DNA from: Clostridiaceae bacterium OM02-2AC
GTDB lineage: Bacteria > Bacillota_I > Bacilli_A > Erysipelotrichales > Erysipelotrichaceae
Assembly: GCA_003481775.1 (NCBI GenBank)
Contig: QULU01000028.1
Coordinates: forward strand, 1 to 64,000
Direction of reading: 5' to 3'
DNA: 64,000 nt
Both the position numbers and the translations under genes were made by a program. Shown in pieces: positions 1-8,654 of this stretch. The notes below the pieces were generated by a model. It was not told the origin of the DNA and ran no database searches. It saw only the letters and a list, made by a program, of their open reading frames with translations. The stretch's first letter is position 1, and each line of letters opens with the position of its first letter.

Positions 1-283
1 GCATCATTTCCGCAATTCCTGCGTACGTGGTCTGCATCTCGAGATTATAGAAACGACCTGCCTCATCCTTCACATGAACATCGAGAATAATTCTCTTCTT
101 GCCGATAACGCCTGGATCGAGATTTGGATTCAACACCCTGCTTTCCTTGACCCTGATTCCGGTAACACGTTGTATGATGGTGTTACGTGCATACACGGAT
201 TCCGTATCCTCACGGGAAAGTGTGTACTTAAAAAATAAATCATTACAGTAATTCAATACATTATTTGCTTTCGTTTTTACCAT
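1..283 (-). CDS. Rpn-family PD-(D/E)XK nuclease/putative transposase, N-terminal part
   Basis: Reading leftward from ATG at 283, an open frame of 94 codons runs off the window edge. It begins MVKTKANNVLNYCND and contains an ILDVHVKDEAG..NLEMQ stretch. This is the D...ExQ catalytic signature of the Rpn (recombination-promoting nuclease / putative transposase) PD-(D/E)XK family, which commonly starts with a segment like FKYTLSREDTE. An excellent ribosome site, AAGGAGGT (revcomp of 291-298), lies 7 nt upstream of the ATG. Known members nick or cut DNA and are often multi-copy. The C-terminal part is outside the window, so intactness cannot be judged. Confidence 0.75.
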   Translation of the reverse strand, partial: MVKTKANNVLNYCNDLFFKYTLSREDTESVYARNTIIQRVTGIRVKESRVLNPNLDPGVIGKKRIILDVHVKDEAGRFYNLEMQTTYAGIAEMM

Positions 284-705
284 GACGAAAACCTCCTTCT
301 GTAAGTTCATCACTTACATACTTCTATACGTAAAAAATGTATGAAATTCCTAAAAAATCCACAATTTTTAAATATTTCTACTTTTTTTCAGATGCTCGTA
401 CAGCATTCATCCTTTCCTTCACAGTCTGTATACCGTTCCCTCATTTATATATGGCATTTGTGAAGCCTGAATTTGTCGGGGAAATGGTTCGTATTGTAAT
501 TTGCAGGTAAGCAGATAAAGCGATATCCATGCAGGGGACCGCTATAAAAGGCTGTAAAAGGAAACAGGAGGCGATATGCATCGCGATTATGTTTTGATTT
601 GCATGGAAATCTGGTTATGAAAAGCAGTGGAGGTTTTTCAGCCCAAGGTACACAAGCAGGCGGAATTCTGCTATAATTTCAGAAACAAAGGAAACAGGTG
701 ATGGT
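284..705. other. Intergenic region with promoter of the aldehyde dehydrogenase operon
   Basis: This is a divergent, AT-rich spacer. No convincing gene is present. A perfect TATAAT (672-677) lies 29 nt upstream of the downstream ATG at 706, with a weak -35 (TACACA at 649-654, 17-bp spacer). The promoter of the leftward nuclease gene must also lie here but I cannot place it. I see no hairpin terminator. Confidence 0.45.
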
Positions 706-2076
706 ATGGAAATCAAAGGATTGGTAACGAAACAGCGTGCATATTTTCGCACGCAGGCAACAAAGGATTTGGAAATACGCCGAAATGCATTAAAAAAGCT
801 GCGTTCCGCAATTCGCGACATGGAAGAAGAAATTCATGCGGCTCTGCGCGCAGACCTCAATAAATCGGATATGGAAGCGTATATGAGCGAAACCGGACTG
901 GTGCTGAGTGAGCTGACCAATCAGCTTCGCCACATGGAGCAGTGGGCAAAGCCAAAGCGTGTACACACACCACTTGCACAGTTTTCAGCAAAAAGCTGGA
1001 CGCAGTGTGAGCCATATGGGGTGGTTCTTGTTATGGCACCATGGAATTATCCGTTTCAGCTTTCACTGGAGCCGGCGATTGGTGCGATAGCGGCAGGGAA
1101 TACGGTCATCATCAAGCCGAGCGCCTATGCTAGCGCAACCTCGGCTATCATCGCAAAGCTGATCCGCCGCTGCTTTTCCAGCGAGTATGTGGCTGTGGTT
1201 GAAGGGGGGCGCCGTGAAAATACAGAGCTTCTGGAGCAGCGCTTTGATTATATCTTTTTTACCGGTGGAGTAGAGGTTGGACGTTTGGTCATGGCAAAGG
1301 CCAGCCGCTATCTGACTCCGGTCACGCTGGAGCTTGGCGGCAAAAGTCCCTGCATTGTAGATAAGAGTGCTAATTTGAAGCTGGCTGCCCGCCGTATTGC
1401 GTTTGGAAAGTTCCTGAATGCGGGACAGACCTGTGTTGCTCCGGATTATGTGTACGTGGAGGCATCGGTGAAACATGAATTCCTTGCCTATCTGCAGGAT
1501 AGTCTGCACACTTTTTTTCAGGGAAGTGCTCTGGATTGTGCAGCCTATCCGAAAATCATAAATCAAAAGCATTTTGACCGCCTTTGTGCGCTGATGAAAG
1601 AGGGGACGATTTGTATGGGTGGTGCTGTACGAGCGGATACCTGCCAAATCGAACCTACGGTATTTGAGGATATCACATGGGATAATGCCATCATGCAGGA
1701 GGAAATCTTCGGCCCGCTGCTTCCGGTTCTGACCTTTACAGATCTGGATGCGGTGGTACAGACACTGCTGGATCAGGAAAAACCGCTGGCATTATATCTG
1801 TTCAGCGAGCAGAAGAGGAATCAGCACAAGGTATTGTCTACTCTGAGCTATGGGGGAGGCTGTGTCAACGATACCATCATTCATCTGGCAACGAGTGCGA
1901 TGGGCTTTGGCGGTGTCGGTCAAAGCGGGATGGGAAGCTATCACGGCTATGACAGCTTTCAAACCTTTTCCCATCGCAAGAGCATCGTAAAAAAAGCGAA
2001 CTGGATCGATCTGCCCTTCCGCTACCATCCTTATACCAACTGCAAGCAGCGCCTGGTGCGCCTATTTCTGAGGTAG
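706..2076 (+). CDS. Aldehyde dehydrogenase, class-3-like
   Basis: This is a 456-residue NAD(P)-dependent aldehyde dehydrogenase oxidising an aldehyde to its acid. The family hallmarks are present in order: PWNYPFQLSLEP with the cofactor lysine segment VIIKPS (about residue 135), the FFTGG nucleotide loop (about 185), the general-base motif LELGGKSP (about 208), the catalytic-cysteine motif GQTCVAPDY (about 240), and EEIFGPLLPV. Length and the short C-terminus match the dimeric class-3/coniferyl-aldehyde type rather than the 490-residue tetrameric type. The start is preceded by GGAAACAGGTG. It is 8 nt upstream of a polysaccharide deacetylase and probably co-transcribed. The natural substrate cannot be read from sequence. 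Confidence 0.9.
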   Translation: MEIKGLVTKQRAYFRTQATKDLEIRRNALKKLRSAIRDMEEEIHAALRADLNKSDMEAYMSETGLVLSELTNQLRHMEQWAKPKRVHTPLAQFSAKSWTQCEPYGVVLVMAPWNYPFQLSLEPAIGAIAAGNTVIIKPSAYASATSAIIAKLIRRCFSSEYVAVVEGGRRENTELLEQRFDYIFFTGGVEVGRLVMAKASRYLTPVTLELGGKSPCIVDKSANLKLAARRIAFGKFLNAGQTCVAPDYVYVEASVKHEFLAYLQDSLHTFFQGSALDCAAYPKIINQKHFDRLCALMKEGTICMGGAVRADTCQIEPTVFEDITWDNAIMQEEIFGPLLPVLTFTDLDAVVQTLLDQEKPLALYLFSEQKRNQHKVLSTLSYGGGCVNDTIIHLATSAMGFGGVGQSGMGSYHGYDSFQTFSHRKSIVKKANWIDLPFRYHPYTNCKQRLVRLFLR

Positions 2077-2084
2077 GTGCCGGA

Positions 2085-2879
2085 ATGCGTCAGAAGAAAC
2101 TAACGATCATCCTGCTGTGCATTCTGCTTCTGCTGTATGCGGGAAATGCGCTTGTGCAGGCCTTTGACCGCGAGGACAGCATACCGATCATCGGCTATCA
2201 TCATATCGTACCGGATAGGGATAAGCAGGCCTTCTTTCCGAACAATATGTGGGTCGTCTCCCTTTCTGAATTTGAACAGCAGATGAAGCTGTTAAAGGAG
2301 GAGGGCTACCACAGTGTGACACTGGAGGATGTGTATGCATGGAAGATGGGGAAGAAAGAGCTGGATGAGAAAAGCATTGCCATCACCTTTGATGACGGAT
2401 TTTATTCCACGACGAAATTTGCACTGCCGGTATTGAAGCGCTACGGCTTTACCGGTTCGGTATTTGTGATAGGATCGGCAATCGATGAACATCACGGGCC
2501 CTATAATCCGGAAATACGCCAGCATGCTTCCCATGCGGATATGCAGGATGAACGTGTATTGCAGTATTATTCACATTCCTACAATCTCCATCATAAGAAT
2601 GCGGATGGCTTTCGCATCGATCAGCTGAATGATGAGCAGCTGATCAGGGACACAGAGCAGGCCGCAAAGCAGGGCTCTATCACCTTTTACGCATATCCGT
2701 ATGGGAAATATAATAAAAGGATACAGAATATTCTGAAGGATAAGGGGACGCTTCTTGCCTTTGGATACAATGAGAATCGCAAGGCTAAACGCAGTGATGA
2801 TTCCTATGCATTGCCGCGTTTTAATGTAAACGCCTATACCAGACTTGATGTATTTCGTGCCATGCTGGAAAGCAGGTAA
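2085..2879 (+). CDS. Polysaccharide deacetylase, membrane-anchored or secreted
   Basis: This 264-residue protein has an N-terminal hydrophobic signal/anchor (residues 5-25, after MRQKK). An NodB-homology domain (CE4) follows: IIGYHHIVP, then motif 1 TFDDGF (residues about 103-108, catalytic and metal Asp pair) and motif 2 SHSYNLH (metal-binding His pair, about 163-169). A later AYPYGKYN corresponds to motif 3. Known members remove N- or O-acetyl groups from peptidoglycan or surface glycans outside the membrane. It starts 8 nt after the aldehyde dehydrogenase stop, so the two are probably one transcript, although no functional link is obvious. The exact substrate is unknown. Confidence 0.88.
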   Translation: MRQKKLTIILLCILLLLYAGNALVQAFDREDSIPIIGYHHIVPDRDKQAFFPNNMWVVSLSEFEQQMKLLKEEGYHSVTLEDVYAWKMGKKELDEKSIAITFDDGFYSTTKFALPVLKRYGFTGSVFVIGSAIDEHHGPYNPEIRQHASHADMQDERVLQYYSHSYNLHHKNADGFRIDQLNDEQLIRDTEQAAKQGSITFYAYPYGKYNKRIQNILKDKGTLLAFGYNENRKAKRSDDSYALPRFNVNAYTRLDVFRAMLESR

Positions 2880-2992
2880 GAAAAAAACACAGATTTTTCC
2901 TCCACCATTGTGATACGCCTATGTTGGGCATCGGACATTTGCATATAGTGGATTGAGATGGATGAAATCTCATATAAAGGAGGAAATCTTAC

Positions 2993-3514
2993 ATGTATAA
3001 CTCAAGATGCAATTGTTCTTCCAACAGCGGTCGCGGGTCTTCCTGTGCACGCAATGGAGAAAGAATTCTGGTAAACCAGTCAGGCTGCAATACGGAAAGC
3101 CGTTCCCGCTGCTCCTGTGTCAACACCTACCGTCCGGGATGCGGTGGTAATCATGGCAGCTGCGGCTGCAATCACCATGACAGCGACTGTGGCTGTGGCA
3201 ACAACGGTAATTCTCATGGCTGTGGCTGTGGTAATCACCGCCCATGTCCGCCAAGACCGTGTCCACCTAGACCATGTCCGCCGAAACCGTGTCCGCCAAG
3301 ACCGTGTCCACCTAGACCGTGTCCGCCGAAACCATGTCCGCCAAGACCATGTCCGCCGCGTCCAAGCTGTGAGGATCGCTGCCGTGAGCAGTATCGCCGC
3401 TGCATGAGAAACTGCCGACTGCGTGATGATGATCTGCGTGAGGATTATGCGGAAGCATTCGACTATGATGAAACAGATAGAAAATACGAAGAATTTGAAG
3501 AATACGACGATTAA
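2993..3514 (+). CDS. Cysteine-rich CPPRP/CPPKP-repeat protein, possibly a spore-coat or surface protein
   Basis: This 173-residue protein starts at ATG 2993 after a perfect AAAGGAGG site. It has three parts. A Cys/Gly/Asn/His-rich N-terminus (1-84) carries many CGC and CNC clusters. Eight back-to-back CPP[R/K]P pentads follow (85-124). The C-terminus has four spaced cysteines (CEDRC..CMRNC), followed by an Asp/Glu/Tyr-rich acidic tail. There is no signal peptide. The composition recalls cysteine-rich, cross-linked spore coat or exosporium proteins, but I recognise no named family. A GAGAT...ATCTC inverted repeat (around 2954-2971) precedes the ribosome site. A strong terminator follows, so it is a single-gene unit. 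Confidence 0.7.
   Translation: MYNSRCNCSSNSGRGSSCARNGERILVNQSGCNTESRSRCSCVNTYRPGCGGNHGSCGCNHHDSDCGCGNNGNSHGCGCGNHRPCPPRPCPPRPCPPKPCPPRPCPPRPCPPKPCPPRPCPPRPSCEDRCREQYRRCMRNCRLRDDDLREDYAEAFDYDETDRKYEEFEEYDD
3245..3364 (+). repeat. Eight 15-bp tandem repeats encoding CPP[R/K]P
   Basis: Eight in-frame copies of a 15-bp unit encode Cys-Pro-Pro-Arg/Lys-Pro. The order R,R,K,R,R,K,R,R reveals a 45-bp higher-order unit, pointing to expansion by slippage or unequal recombination. Copies differ mainly at third positions (CCG/CCA, AGA). A copy-number change would keep the reading frame. Confidence 0.9.
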
Positions 3515-3552
3515 CAGCTGATTCCTTTTTCAGGCGATTCATATAACAAACA

Positions 3553-3590
3553 GACTCCTGCATGTGCTGCAGGGGTCCTTCTTTTTCTTT
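3553..3590 (+). terminator. Rho-independent terminator after the cysteine-rich gene
   Basis: A 10-bp stem (GACTCCTGCA / TGCAGGGGTC, one G-T pair) with a 5-nt loop is followed by a T-rich run, 39 nt after the stop. Confidence 0.9.
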
Positions 3591-3727
3591 GTAAACAAAA
3601 AAGCATCTGGCAGGATGATCACAGAAAGGCTGACTGCTTATGCAATAAATATCGCAAATTCTTCTCATGCGGGCAACATTTATGTTCCTGACAGCAGTAA
3701 ACAGCAAAAATAATCACAGCACAATGG

Positions 3728-3756
3728 TTGCACTGCGATATTCTTTTGTATATAAT
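3728..3756 (+). promoter_or_regulatory. Sigma-A-type promoter for the HAD phosphatase gene
   Basis: The -35 TTGCAC (3728-3733), 17-bp spacer and -10 TATAAT (3751-3756) lie 39 nt upstream of the ATG. Confidence 0.8.
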
Positions 3757-3795
3757 AAGGGGCAATATAATAGAATAATACGAAGGAGGTTTCCT

Positions 3796-4440
3796 ATGAA
3801 CAATGTAAAGCATGTCGTCTGGGATTGGAATGGTACACTGCTGGATGATATTGATGTCAGTATGGATGCTTTAAACACTATTCTGAAAAAGGCACAGCTG
3901 CCTCTGGTTCTGGATAAAGGCGAGTATCGGAAATATTTTCGGTTTCCGGTTATTGAATATTACAAAAAGGTCGGTTTTGATTTTGAAAAAACACCGTTTC
4001 CCATGCTTGCGAAGGAGTATATGCGATATTATCAGCCGCATAGTATGGATTGCTCCCTGCATGATGGTGTAACAGAGATGCTGGCGCAGCTGAAGCAGAA
4101 GGGCATGCATCAGTATCTGCTGAGTGCCAGTGATTTGCATTTCCTGCATGAACAGCTGGATAACTATGATATCGAGCAGTATTTTGAACAGGTACGTGGT
4201 CTGGATAATATCCACGCGGCATCCAAGGCAGAGCTGGCGAAGCGCTTTGTACAGGAAAGCGGTCTGAATCCGCAGGAAGTGGTCTTTATCGGAGACAGTG
4301 TACATGACAGTGAGGTTGCTCATGGTGCTGGCTGTCATTGTATTTTGATTGCCAACGGACATGAGGATAAGAGCAAGCTGGAGAAAACAGGCTGTGTCGT
4401 TGTCGACAACATTCGCCAATGTGAATCTCTCATGGCTTAA
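3796..4440 (+). CDS. HAD-superfamily hydrolase, phosphoglycolate-phosphatase-like
   Basis: This is a 214-residue cytosolic phosphatase of the haloacid dehalogenase fold. Motif I is DWNGTLLDD (nucleophile and acid/base Asp, residues about 10-18), motif II is the SAS segment (LLSASD, about 113), and motif IV is FIGDSVHDSEVA (about 170). An alpha-helical cap of about 65 residues sits between motifs I and II, as in Gph-type enzymes. The start at 3796 is chosen because a perfect AAGGAGGT lies 6 nt upstream; an in-frame upstream start would overlap the promoter. Its stop abuts the stop of the convergent Crp/Fnr gene with no spacer. The physiological substrate is unknown. Confidence 0.88.
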   Translation: MNNVKHVVWDWNGTLLDDIDVSMDALNTILKKAQLPLVLDKGEYRKYFRFPVIEYYKKVGFDFEKTPFPMLAKEYMRYYQPHSMDCSLHDGVTEMLAQLKQKGMHQYLLSASDLHFLHEQLDNYDIEQYFEQVRGLDNIHAASKAELAKRFVQESGLNPQEVVFIGDSVHDSEVAHGAGCHCILIANGHEDKSKLEKTGCVVVDNIRQCESLMA

Positions 4441-5142
4441 TCAGGAAGAGAAACTGGAGGTCTCCAGTTCTTTTTTTATTGCAATGCGCTGCAGCTCACT
4501 GATTTGTAGCTTGCCGTGAATACAATCCACAAGACCTTCCTGTGACAAGGCGAGAATAATGCGGTTACAGGTACGAACACTACAGCCGATGGAGGCCGCA
4601 ATCCGTTCTCTGGTCGCATGAAGTCTTCCTCCCTGTTCTTTAAGAGAGCGCAGCAAAAACAGAAGTAGGCGGGTACGATTATCCATAAACAGATACTGCC
4701 GCTGCAGCTGTGTCTGTACAGACAGTTCTTTCATCAGCATCTGTGTGCGCAGAAACAGGGCATTTGCATCTGTTTTCATCCATTGCAGATAGGAGGCGGC
4801 ACTCAGCCTTGCACAGAGCGAGGCTTCCATCGTTTTCAGTGTCACATAGTGTCCCTCCATACCGGTAAACAGCTCATAATCACCAACGATATCCACCGGC
4901 TGCAGCTCGGTAAAGCTGTAAGGGATATCCACAACACGCTCTTCGATTGCCTGCAGACGACCATCCAGCAGCACAAATACCGGGCTGCTGGTCTGGTAAG
5001 TGGAAATCAGATTCTGATTTTTGCGCAGACGGATCAGCTGCAGCTGCTGCATCACCTCATCGGGACAGCTTGCGAACAGCTGCTTCAGCAGACTATGGTG
5101 GGTTTCCTTTGTTTCCTTTAACAGATCGTTAAGCGTTGTCAT
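4441..5142 (-). CDS. Crp/Fnr-family transcriptional regulator
   Basis: This 233-residue regulator has a cyclic-nucleotide-binding-like beta-roll (about residues 15-130). The C-terminal winged helix has a recognisable helix-turn-helix, RIAASIGCSVRTCNRII (about 187-203). No Fe-S cysteine cluster of the FNR type is evident. The start at ATG 5142 is chosen for its GAAGGTG ribosome site; an upstream extension in the same frame lacks one and would run into the divergent promoter. It is transcribed away from deoD-deoB, so it may control those genes as well as itself. The effector is unknown. Confidence 0.82.
   Translation of the reverse strand: MTTLNDLLKETKETHHSLLKQLFASCPDEVMQQLQLIRLRKNQNLISTYQTSSPVFVLLDGRLQAIEERVVDIPYSFTELQPVDIVGDYELFTGMEGHYVTLKTMEASLCARLSAASYLQWMKTDANALFLRTQMLMKELSVQTQLQRQYLFMDNRTRLLLFLLRSLKEQGGRLHATRERIAASIGCSVRTCNRIILALSQEGLVDCIHGKLQISELQRIAIKKELETSSFSS
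4452..4478 (+). terminator. Terminator for the HAD gene, embedded in the 3' coding end of the Crp/Fnr gene
   Basis: A 7-bp stem (AACTGGA / TCCAGTT) with loop GGTC and a run of seven T. It begins 12 nt past the HAD stop and lies wholly within the last codons of the convergent regulator. Confidence 0.8.
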
Positions 5143-5168
5143 TAAATTCACCTTCTTTTCAAAAAAGA

Positions 5169-5213
5169 GGACAGATGTCCTTTTTTTATCCTCTGTTCCT
5201 ATAGTATGATAAT
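5169..5213. promoter_or_regulatory. Divergent regulatory region: palindrome and deoD promoter -10
   Basis: A perfect 12-bp palindrome, GGACAGATGTCC (really GGACA-GA-TGTCC, 5169-5180), flanked by A and T runs, sits 26 nt upstream of the regulator start. A -10-like TATGATAAT (5205-5213) faces deoD. It is a plausible operator for the divergent Crp/Fnr protein, but that family's classic half-site (TGTGA/TTGAT) is not present. The palindrome could also act as a weak hairpin. Confidence 0.4.
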
Positions 5214-5285
5214 ACTGTAAAAAAAGCAAGCACGATGTATGAAACGTCTGCTTTGCGTAAAACCTAACTAAAGGAGGAATCATTT

Positions 5286-6002
5286 ATGTCAACACCACAT
5301 AACGCTGCCGCTAACGGCGACATCGCCAAGACTGTTTTAATGCCGGGAGATCCCCTGCGTGCCAAATTCATTGCAGAGACCTATCTGGAACATCCGGTGC
5401 AGTTCAATACCGTCCGCAATATGTTCGGCTATACCGGAACCTACAAGGGAAAGAAAATATCGGTTATGGGCAGCGGGATGGGAATGCCGAGCATCGGTAT
5501 TTATTCCTATGAGCTGTATAAATTTTATGAGGTAGAAAATATTATCCGTATCGGAAGTGCAGGTGCCTATACCGATACACTCAAGCTGTTTGATCTCGTA
5601 CTGGCAGACAGTGCATGGAGTGAGTCCACCTTTGCAAAGGCACAGGCGGATGTCGATGGTGATATACAGAAGCCAAGTGCTGAGCTGAATGCTACCATCG
5701 AGGCAGCGGCTGCAAGCGTGAACAAGTCGCTGACTAAGGCAAGAATCCATTCCAGTGATGTATTCTATCATGAAGACAATGTGGACGGGCACAATGAATT
5801 TTTTGAAAAGCACGGCTGTGTTTGTGTCGAAATGGAAAGCTTTGCTTTGTTTCACAATGCCAGAATCCTGAATAAACGTGCTGCCTGCATTCTGACCATC
5901 AGCGATTCTCTGGTAACACATGCAGAGACAACCGCAGAACAGCGTCAGACATCCTTTCATGATATGATGCTGGTTGCACTGGAAACCGCTGCAGCACTAT
6001 AA
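5286..6002 (+). CDS. deoD: Purine nucleoside phosphorylase, DeoD type
   Basis: This 238-residue enzyme splits purine (deoxy)nucleosides with phosphate into base and (deoxy)ribose-1-phosphate. Hallmarks of the hexameric DeoD type are the N-terminal MSTPHNAAANGDIAKTVLMPGDPLRAK segment (phosphate and ribose site), GSGMGMPSIGIYSYELY, IRIGSAGAY, the VEMES ribose-binding motif (about 180-184) and the ISDSLVTH segment with the catalytic Asp. Length is typical. Ribosome site AAAGGAGG lies 9 nt upstream. deoB follows 49 nt later, giving the classic nucleoside-salvage pair: its ribose-1-phosphate product is the substrate of DeoB. Confidence 0.96.
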   Translation: MSTPHNAAANGDIAKTVLMPGDPLRAKFIAETYLEHPVQFNTVRNMFGYTGTYKGKKISVMGSGMGMPSIGIYSYELYKFYEVENIIRIGSAGAYTDTLKLFDLVLADSAWSESTFAKAQADVDGDIQKPSAELNATIEAAAASVNKSLTKARIHSSDVFYHEDNVDGHNEFFEKHGCVCVEMESFALFHNARILNKRAACILTISDSLVTHAETTAEQRQTSFHDMMLVALETAAAL

Positions 6003-6051
6003 CATATCTTGAGATAGCATCCCGCAGGGATCTGAAAACAAGGAGGTTTAC

Positions 6052-7242
6052 ATGAAACCATATAAGAGAATTTTTACAATCGTCATTGATTCACTCGGTG
6101 TCGGTGCAATGCCGAATGCGGCTGAATATGATGATGAGGGCTGTGATACACTGGGACATATCGATGCGCATATGCCGACATTTCACATTCCGAATCTGGC
6201 ACGGCTGGGTCTGGCGAACCTTCATCCGCTCCAGCATGTTGCGCCGGTATCCGAGCCGATGGGCTACTACACGAAGCTGCTGGAAGCCAGTGTTGGCAAG
6301 GATACGATGACCGGTCATTGGGAAATGATGGGACTGCACATCACGACGCCGTTTAAAACCTTCACGGAAACCGGCTTTCCACAAAATTTGATTGAAGAGC
6401 TGGAAAAACGCACAGGGCGTCATATCATCGGAAACAAATCAGCCAGCGGAACCGAGATTTTGGATGAGCTGGCAGAGCAGGAAATTAAAAACGGGGATTT
6501 GATTGTTTACACCTCTGCGGATTCCGTTCTGCAGATTTGCGGAAATGAGGAAACAATGGGTGTGGAAACGCTGTATCATTACTGTGAAATCGCAAGAGAG
6601 CTGACCATGCGTCCGGAATGGATGGTGGGAAGAGTCATCGCCCGTCCATACACCGGAAGTAAAAAGGGCGAATTCAAGCGTACCAGCAATCGTCATGACT
6701 ATGCATTGAAGCCGTATGGAAAAACAGCTCTGGACGCATTGAAGGATGCTGGAATGGATGTCATCAGCATTGGAAAAATCAAGGATATTTTCGATGGAGA
6801 GGGCATTACACAGGCGCATAAATCCAAGAGCAGTGTGCATGGTATGGAACAGACAATCGAGGTCATGGAGCAGGATTTCCACGGGTTATGCTTTGTGAAT
6901 CTTGTTGACTTTGATGCACTTTGGGGTCATCGCAGAAATCCGGTTGGGTATGGAGAAGAACTGGAGCGCTTCGATGAGCTGCTGGGTGTCGTTCTCGATC
7001 AGCTGCAAAAGGATGATCTGCTGATCATCACTGCGGATCACGGAAATGATCCAACCTATAAGGGAACGGATCATACAAAGGAAATGGTTCCGTTTCTGGC
7101 TTACAGCCCGCGTATGGAAGGACACGGACTGCTGCCGGTGAGTGATACGTTTGCGATGATCGGGGCTACAATTGCGGATAATTTTAAGGTAGCCATGCCG
7201 GAGAACACGATAGGAGCAAGCTGTCTGAAACAATTGAAATAA
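6052..7242 (+). CDS. deoB: Phosphopentomutase
   Basis: This 396-residue Mn-dependent mutase of the alkaline-phosphatase superfamily interconverts (deoxy)ribose-1- and 5-phosphate. Metal and catalytic motifs are intact: [11 protein letters not shown] at the N-terminus, [14 protein letters not shown] (phosphorylated Thr, about residues 82-95), [14 protein letters not shown] and [17 protein letters not shown] (about 325-341). Length is typical for DeoB. It has an AAGGAGG site and lies directly downstream of deoD, so the operon feeds nucleoside sugars into the pentose phosphate pathway. A strong terminator follows. Confidence 0.97.
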   Translation: MKPYKRIFTIVIDSLGVGAMPNAAEYDDEGCDTLGHIDAHMPTFHIPNLARLGLANLHPLQHVAPVSEPMGYYTKLLEASVGKDTMTGHWEMMGLHITTPFKTFTETGFPQNLIEELEKRTGRHIIGNKSASGTEILDELAEQEIKNGDLIVYTSADSVLQICGNEETMGVETLYHYCEIARELTMRPEWMVGRVIARPYTGSKKGEFKRTSNRHDYALKPYGKTALDALKDAGMDVISIGKIKDIFDGEGITQAHKSKSSVHGMEQTIEVMEQDFHGLCFVNLVDFDALWGHRRNPVGYGEELERFDELLGVVLDQLQKDDLLIITADHGNDPTYKGTDHTKEMVPFLAYSPRMEGHGLLPVSDTFAMIGATIADNFKVAMPENTIGASCLKQLK

Positions 7243-7261
7243 GGTACTGATGAAACTGCTG

Positions 7262-7326
7262 AAAGGTATCTGCAGAGAAGGATCGAAGGAATGAAGCCAA
7301 GGATTCTGCTGCTGATACCTTTTTTA
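7262..7326 (+). terminator. Terminator of the deo operon
   Basis: Long interrupted hairpin: AAAGGTATC (7262-7270) pairs with GATACCTTT (7314-7322), with inner GCAGA/TCTGC pairing, followed by TTTTTTAT. Confidence 0.75.
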
Positions 7327-7505
7327 TGTATGGTAGGAAATAAGCAGACAATCAAATGGCAGGGATTTAGCTGCTGCAAACACGGATACCATGATTTTCT
7401 TAGGACTGCTGCTGGTTTCTAAAAGGGTAAAGATTTTCATATCCCGTTGTGATATAATGCTTTTTAGAAACATAAGAATCTGAGATGGAGAAGGAGGGAA
7501 GCAGG

Positions 7506-7961
7506 ATGGATGAAATTACCATCAAACCGCATCATTTTATAGACATCCTAAAGCTGTATGGCGCCGGTATTGAAAGATTCATACCGGATGTAGCCATGGG
7601 GCATGATTTTTATAAAGTCGCAAATGAGCTTATCGATCATCCGACAATCAATGTAAAATTAACCGTCTATGGTGATGATATCTGTAGGCCGTGTAAAAAA
7701 TATAACGGCAGGTGTGTTGATGAGCTGACATCAATTTGCGGATATACAGGTAAGGACGCTTATAATAGAACCTTGGATGAAAAAATTATCAGACTGTATA
7801 ATTTAACACGTGAAAAATATACAGCAGTGCAGCTTTGTTCGATAATTCTTGAAAAGAAAGAGTACATATATACTGTCTGGGATAAGGAAGAACCTGCATT
7901 AACACAAAAACGATATGCGTTATTTGTTAAGGGGGCAAATAAATTTTTAAAAGAAAAATAG
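7506..7961 (+). CDS. DUF1284-like protein
   Basis: This 151-residue cytosolic protein begins IKPHHFIDIL and has a DDICRPCKKYNGRCVDELTSICGY cluster of four cysteines (about residues 57-78). That HH...DDIC..C..C layout resembles DUF1284 (PF06935), whose function is not established; metal binding is an inference. The start at 7506 is chosen for its GAAGGAGGGA site 8 nt upstream; an ATG 21 nt earlier overlaps that site. A TATAAT (7453-7458) lies about 50 nt upstream. Its codon use is more AT-rich than the deo genes. Confidence 0.6.
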   Translation: MDEITIKPHHFIDILKLYGAGIERFIPDVAMGHDFYKVANELIDHPTINVKLTVYGDDICRPCKKYNGRCVDELTSICGYTGKDAYNRTLDEKIIRLYNLTREKYTAVQLCSIILEKKEYIYTVWDKEEPALTQKRYALFVKGANKFLKEK

Positions 7962-8654
7962 AAATTGCAATCGTAGTGCACGATAAAAAAACAATGCCTG
8001 TCGCAATACCATAAATGAGGATAAGGAGAGCATTGTCTGAAGAAATATATAGGAATGATAAATACAGGGGAACCTGCAGGAATCGAATGGATGTCAGTAC
8101 ATGAGAATGTATAAGGGAAAAGCTACCGCATGAGGATTGCAAAGATACGATAAAAGCAGGACTTCATGCTGGCTTTTATCTTGATTATCGTCCAACATCA
8201 AGCGAAAAAAGGGATAAAGCGATATCTGAAGTATATGCGACTACCGTTTGTGTTGCATGGTATCATCATGATGATGCTATATGCTGTTGGAACAGGCGCC
8301 ATGTTAGCTTTTTTCTTTTTTATAGCAACGATATTGTGTGTATTTAGCCTGCTTACGGTTTCAACAGGGAATTTTTGAGAGGTAACAGGCTTAGTGCAGC
8401 TGCGAATCAGGATGGCATCTATACCTACAGGACTGTTTTTAAACCAGGAAAAGATAATAAAGGAAGAAGCTCATTGAGCATTGGCGCAGGGGTACCGGTT
8501 ATTTTCTGAAATGGGAATTTGTATATCAGGCTGATCATGCACTCCAAACTGCAGAAGATGCTTATAGTTATGATACAGCTTGAAAATAAGAAGGCATGTA
8601 CGTAGATATTTGAAGCAATGGGATTCTGAAAGGGTTGATGCAGGCTGAGATACA
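7962..8654. other. Gene-poor stretch with probable decayed coding remnants
   Basis: No intact gene with a ribosome site is seen. Short coding-like pieces occur in different + frames: a peptide reading MINTGEPAGIEWMSVHEN from 8055, a longer open stretch about 8115-8345 with LDYRPTSSEKRDKAISEVY, and NRLSAAANQDGIYTYRTVFK at about 8385-8445. Each is ended by stops. This pattern fits a pseudogene, but the family is not recognisable. A 9-bp inverted repeat (GATAAAAGC / GCTTTTATC, 8149-8180) could be a weak hairpin. Confidence 0.35.

Noticed and set aside
3245..3364. CRISPR-like array
   Set aside because: The 15-bp units are contiguous, in frame and coding, with no unique spacers.
3117..3407. Second-frame product over the CPP repeat
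   Set aside because: A shadow produced by the repeat and biased codons; the Cys-rich frame has the ribosome site.
8166..8378. 70-codon hydrophobic open frame
   Set aside because: No ribosome site, and another frame here looks more coding-like but broken; treated as part of a decayed region.
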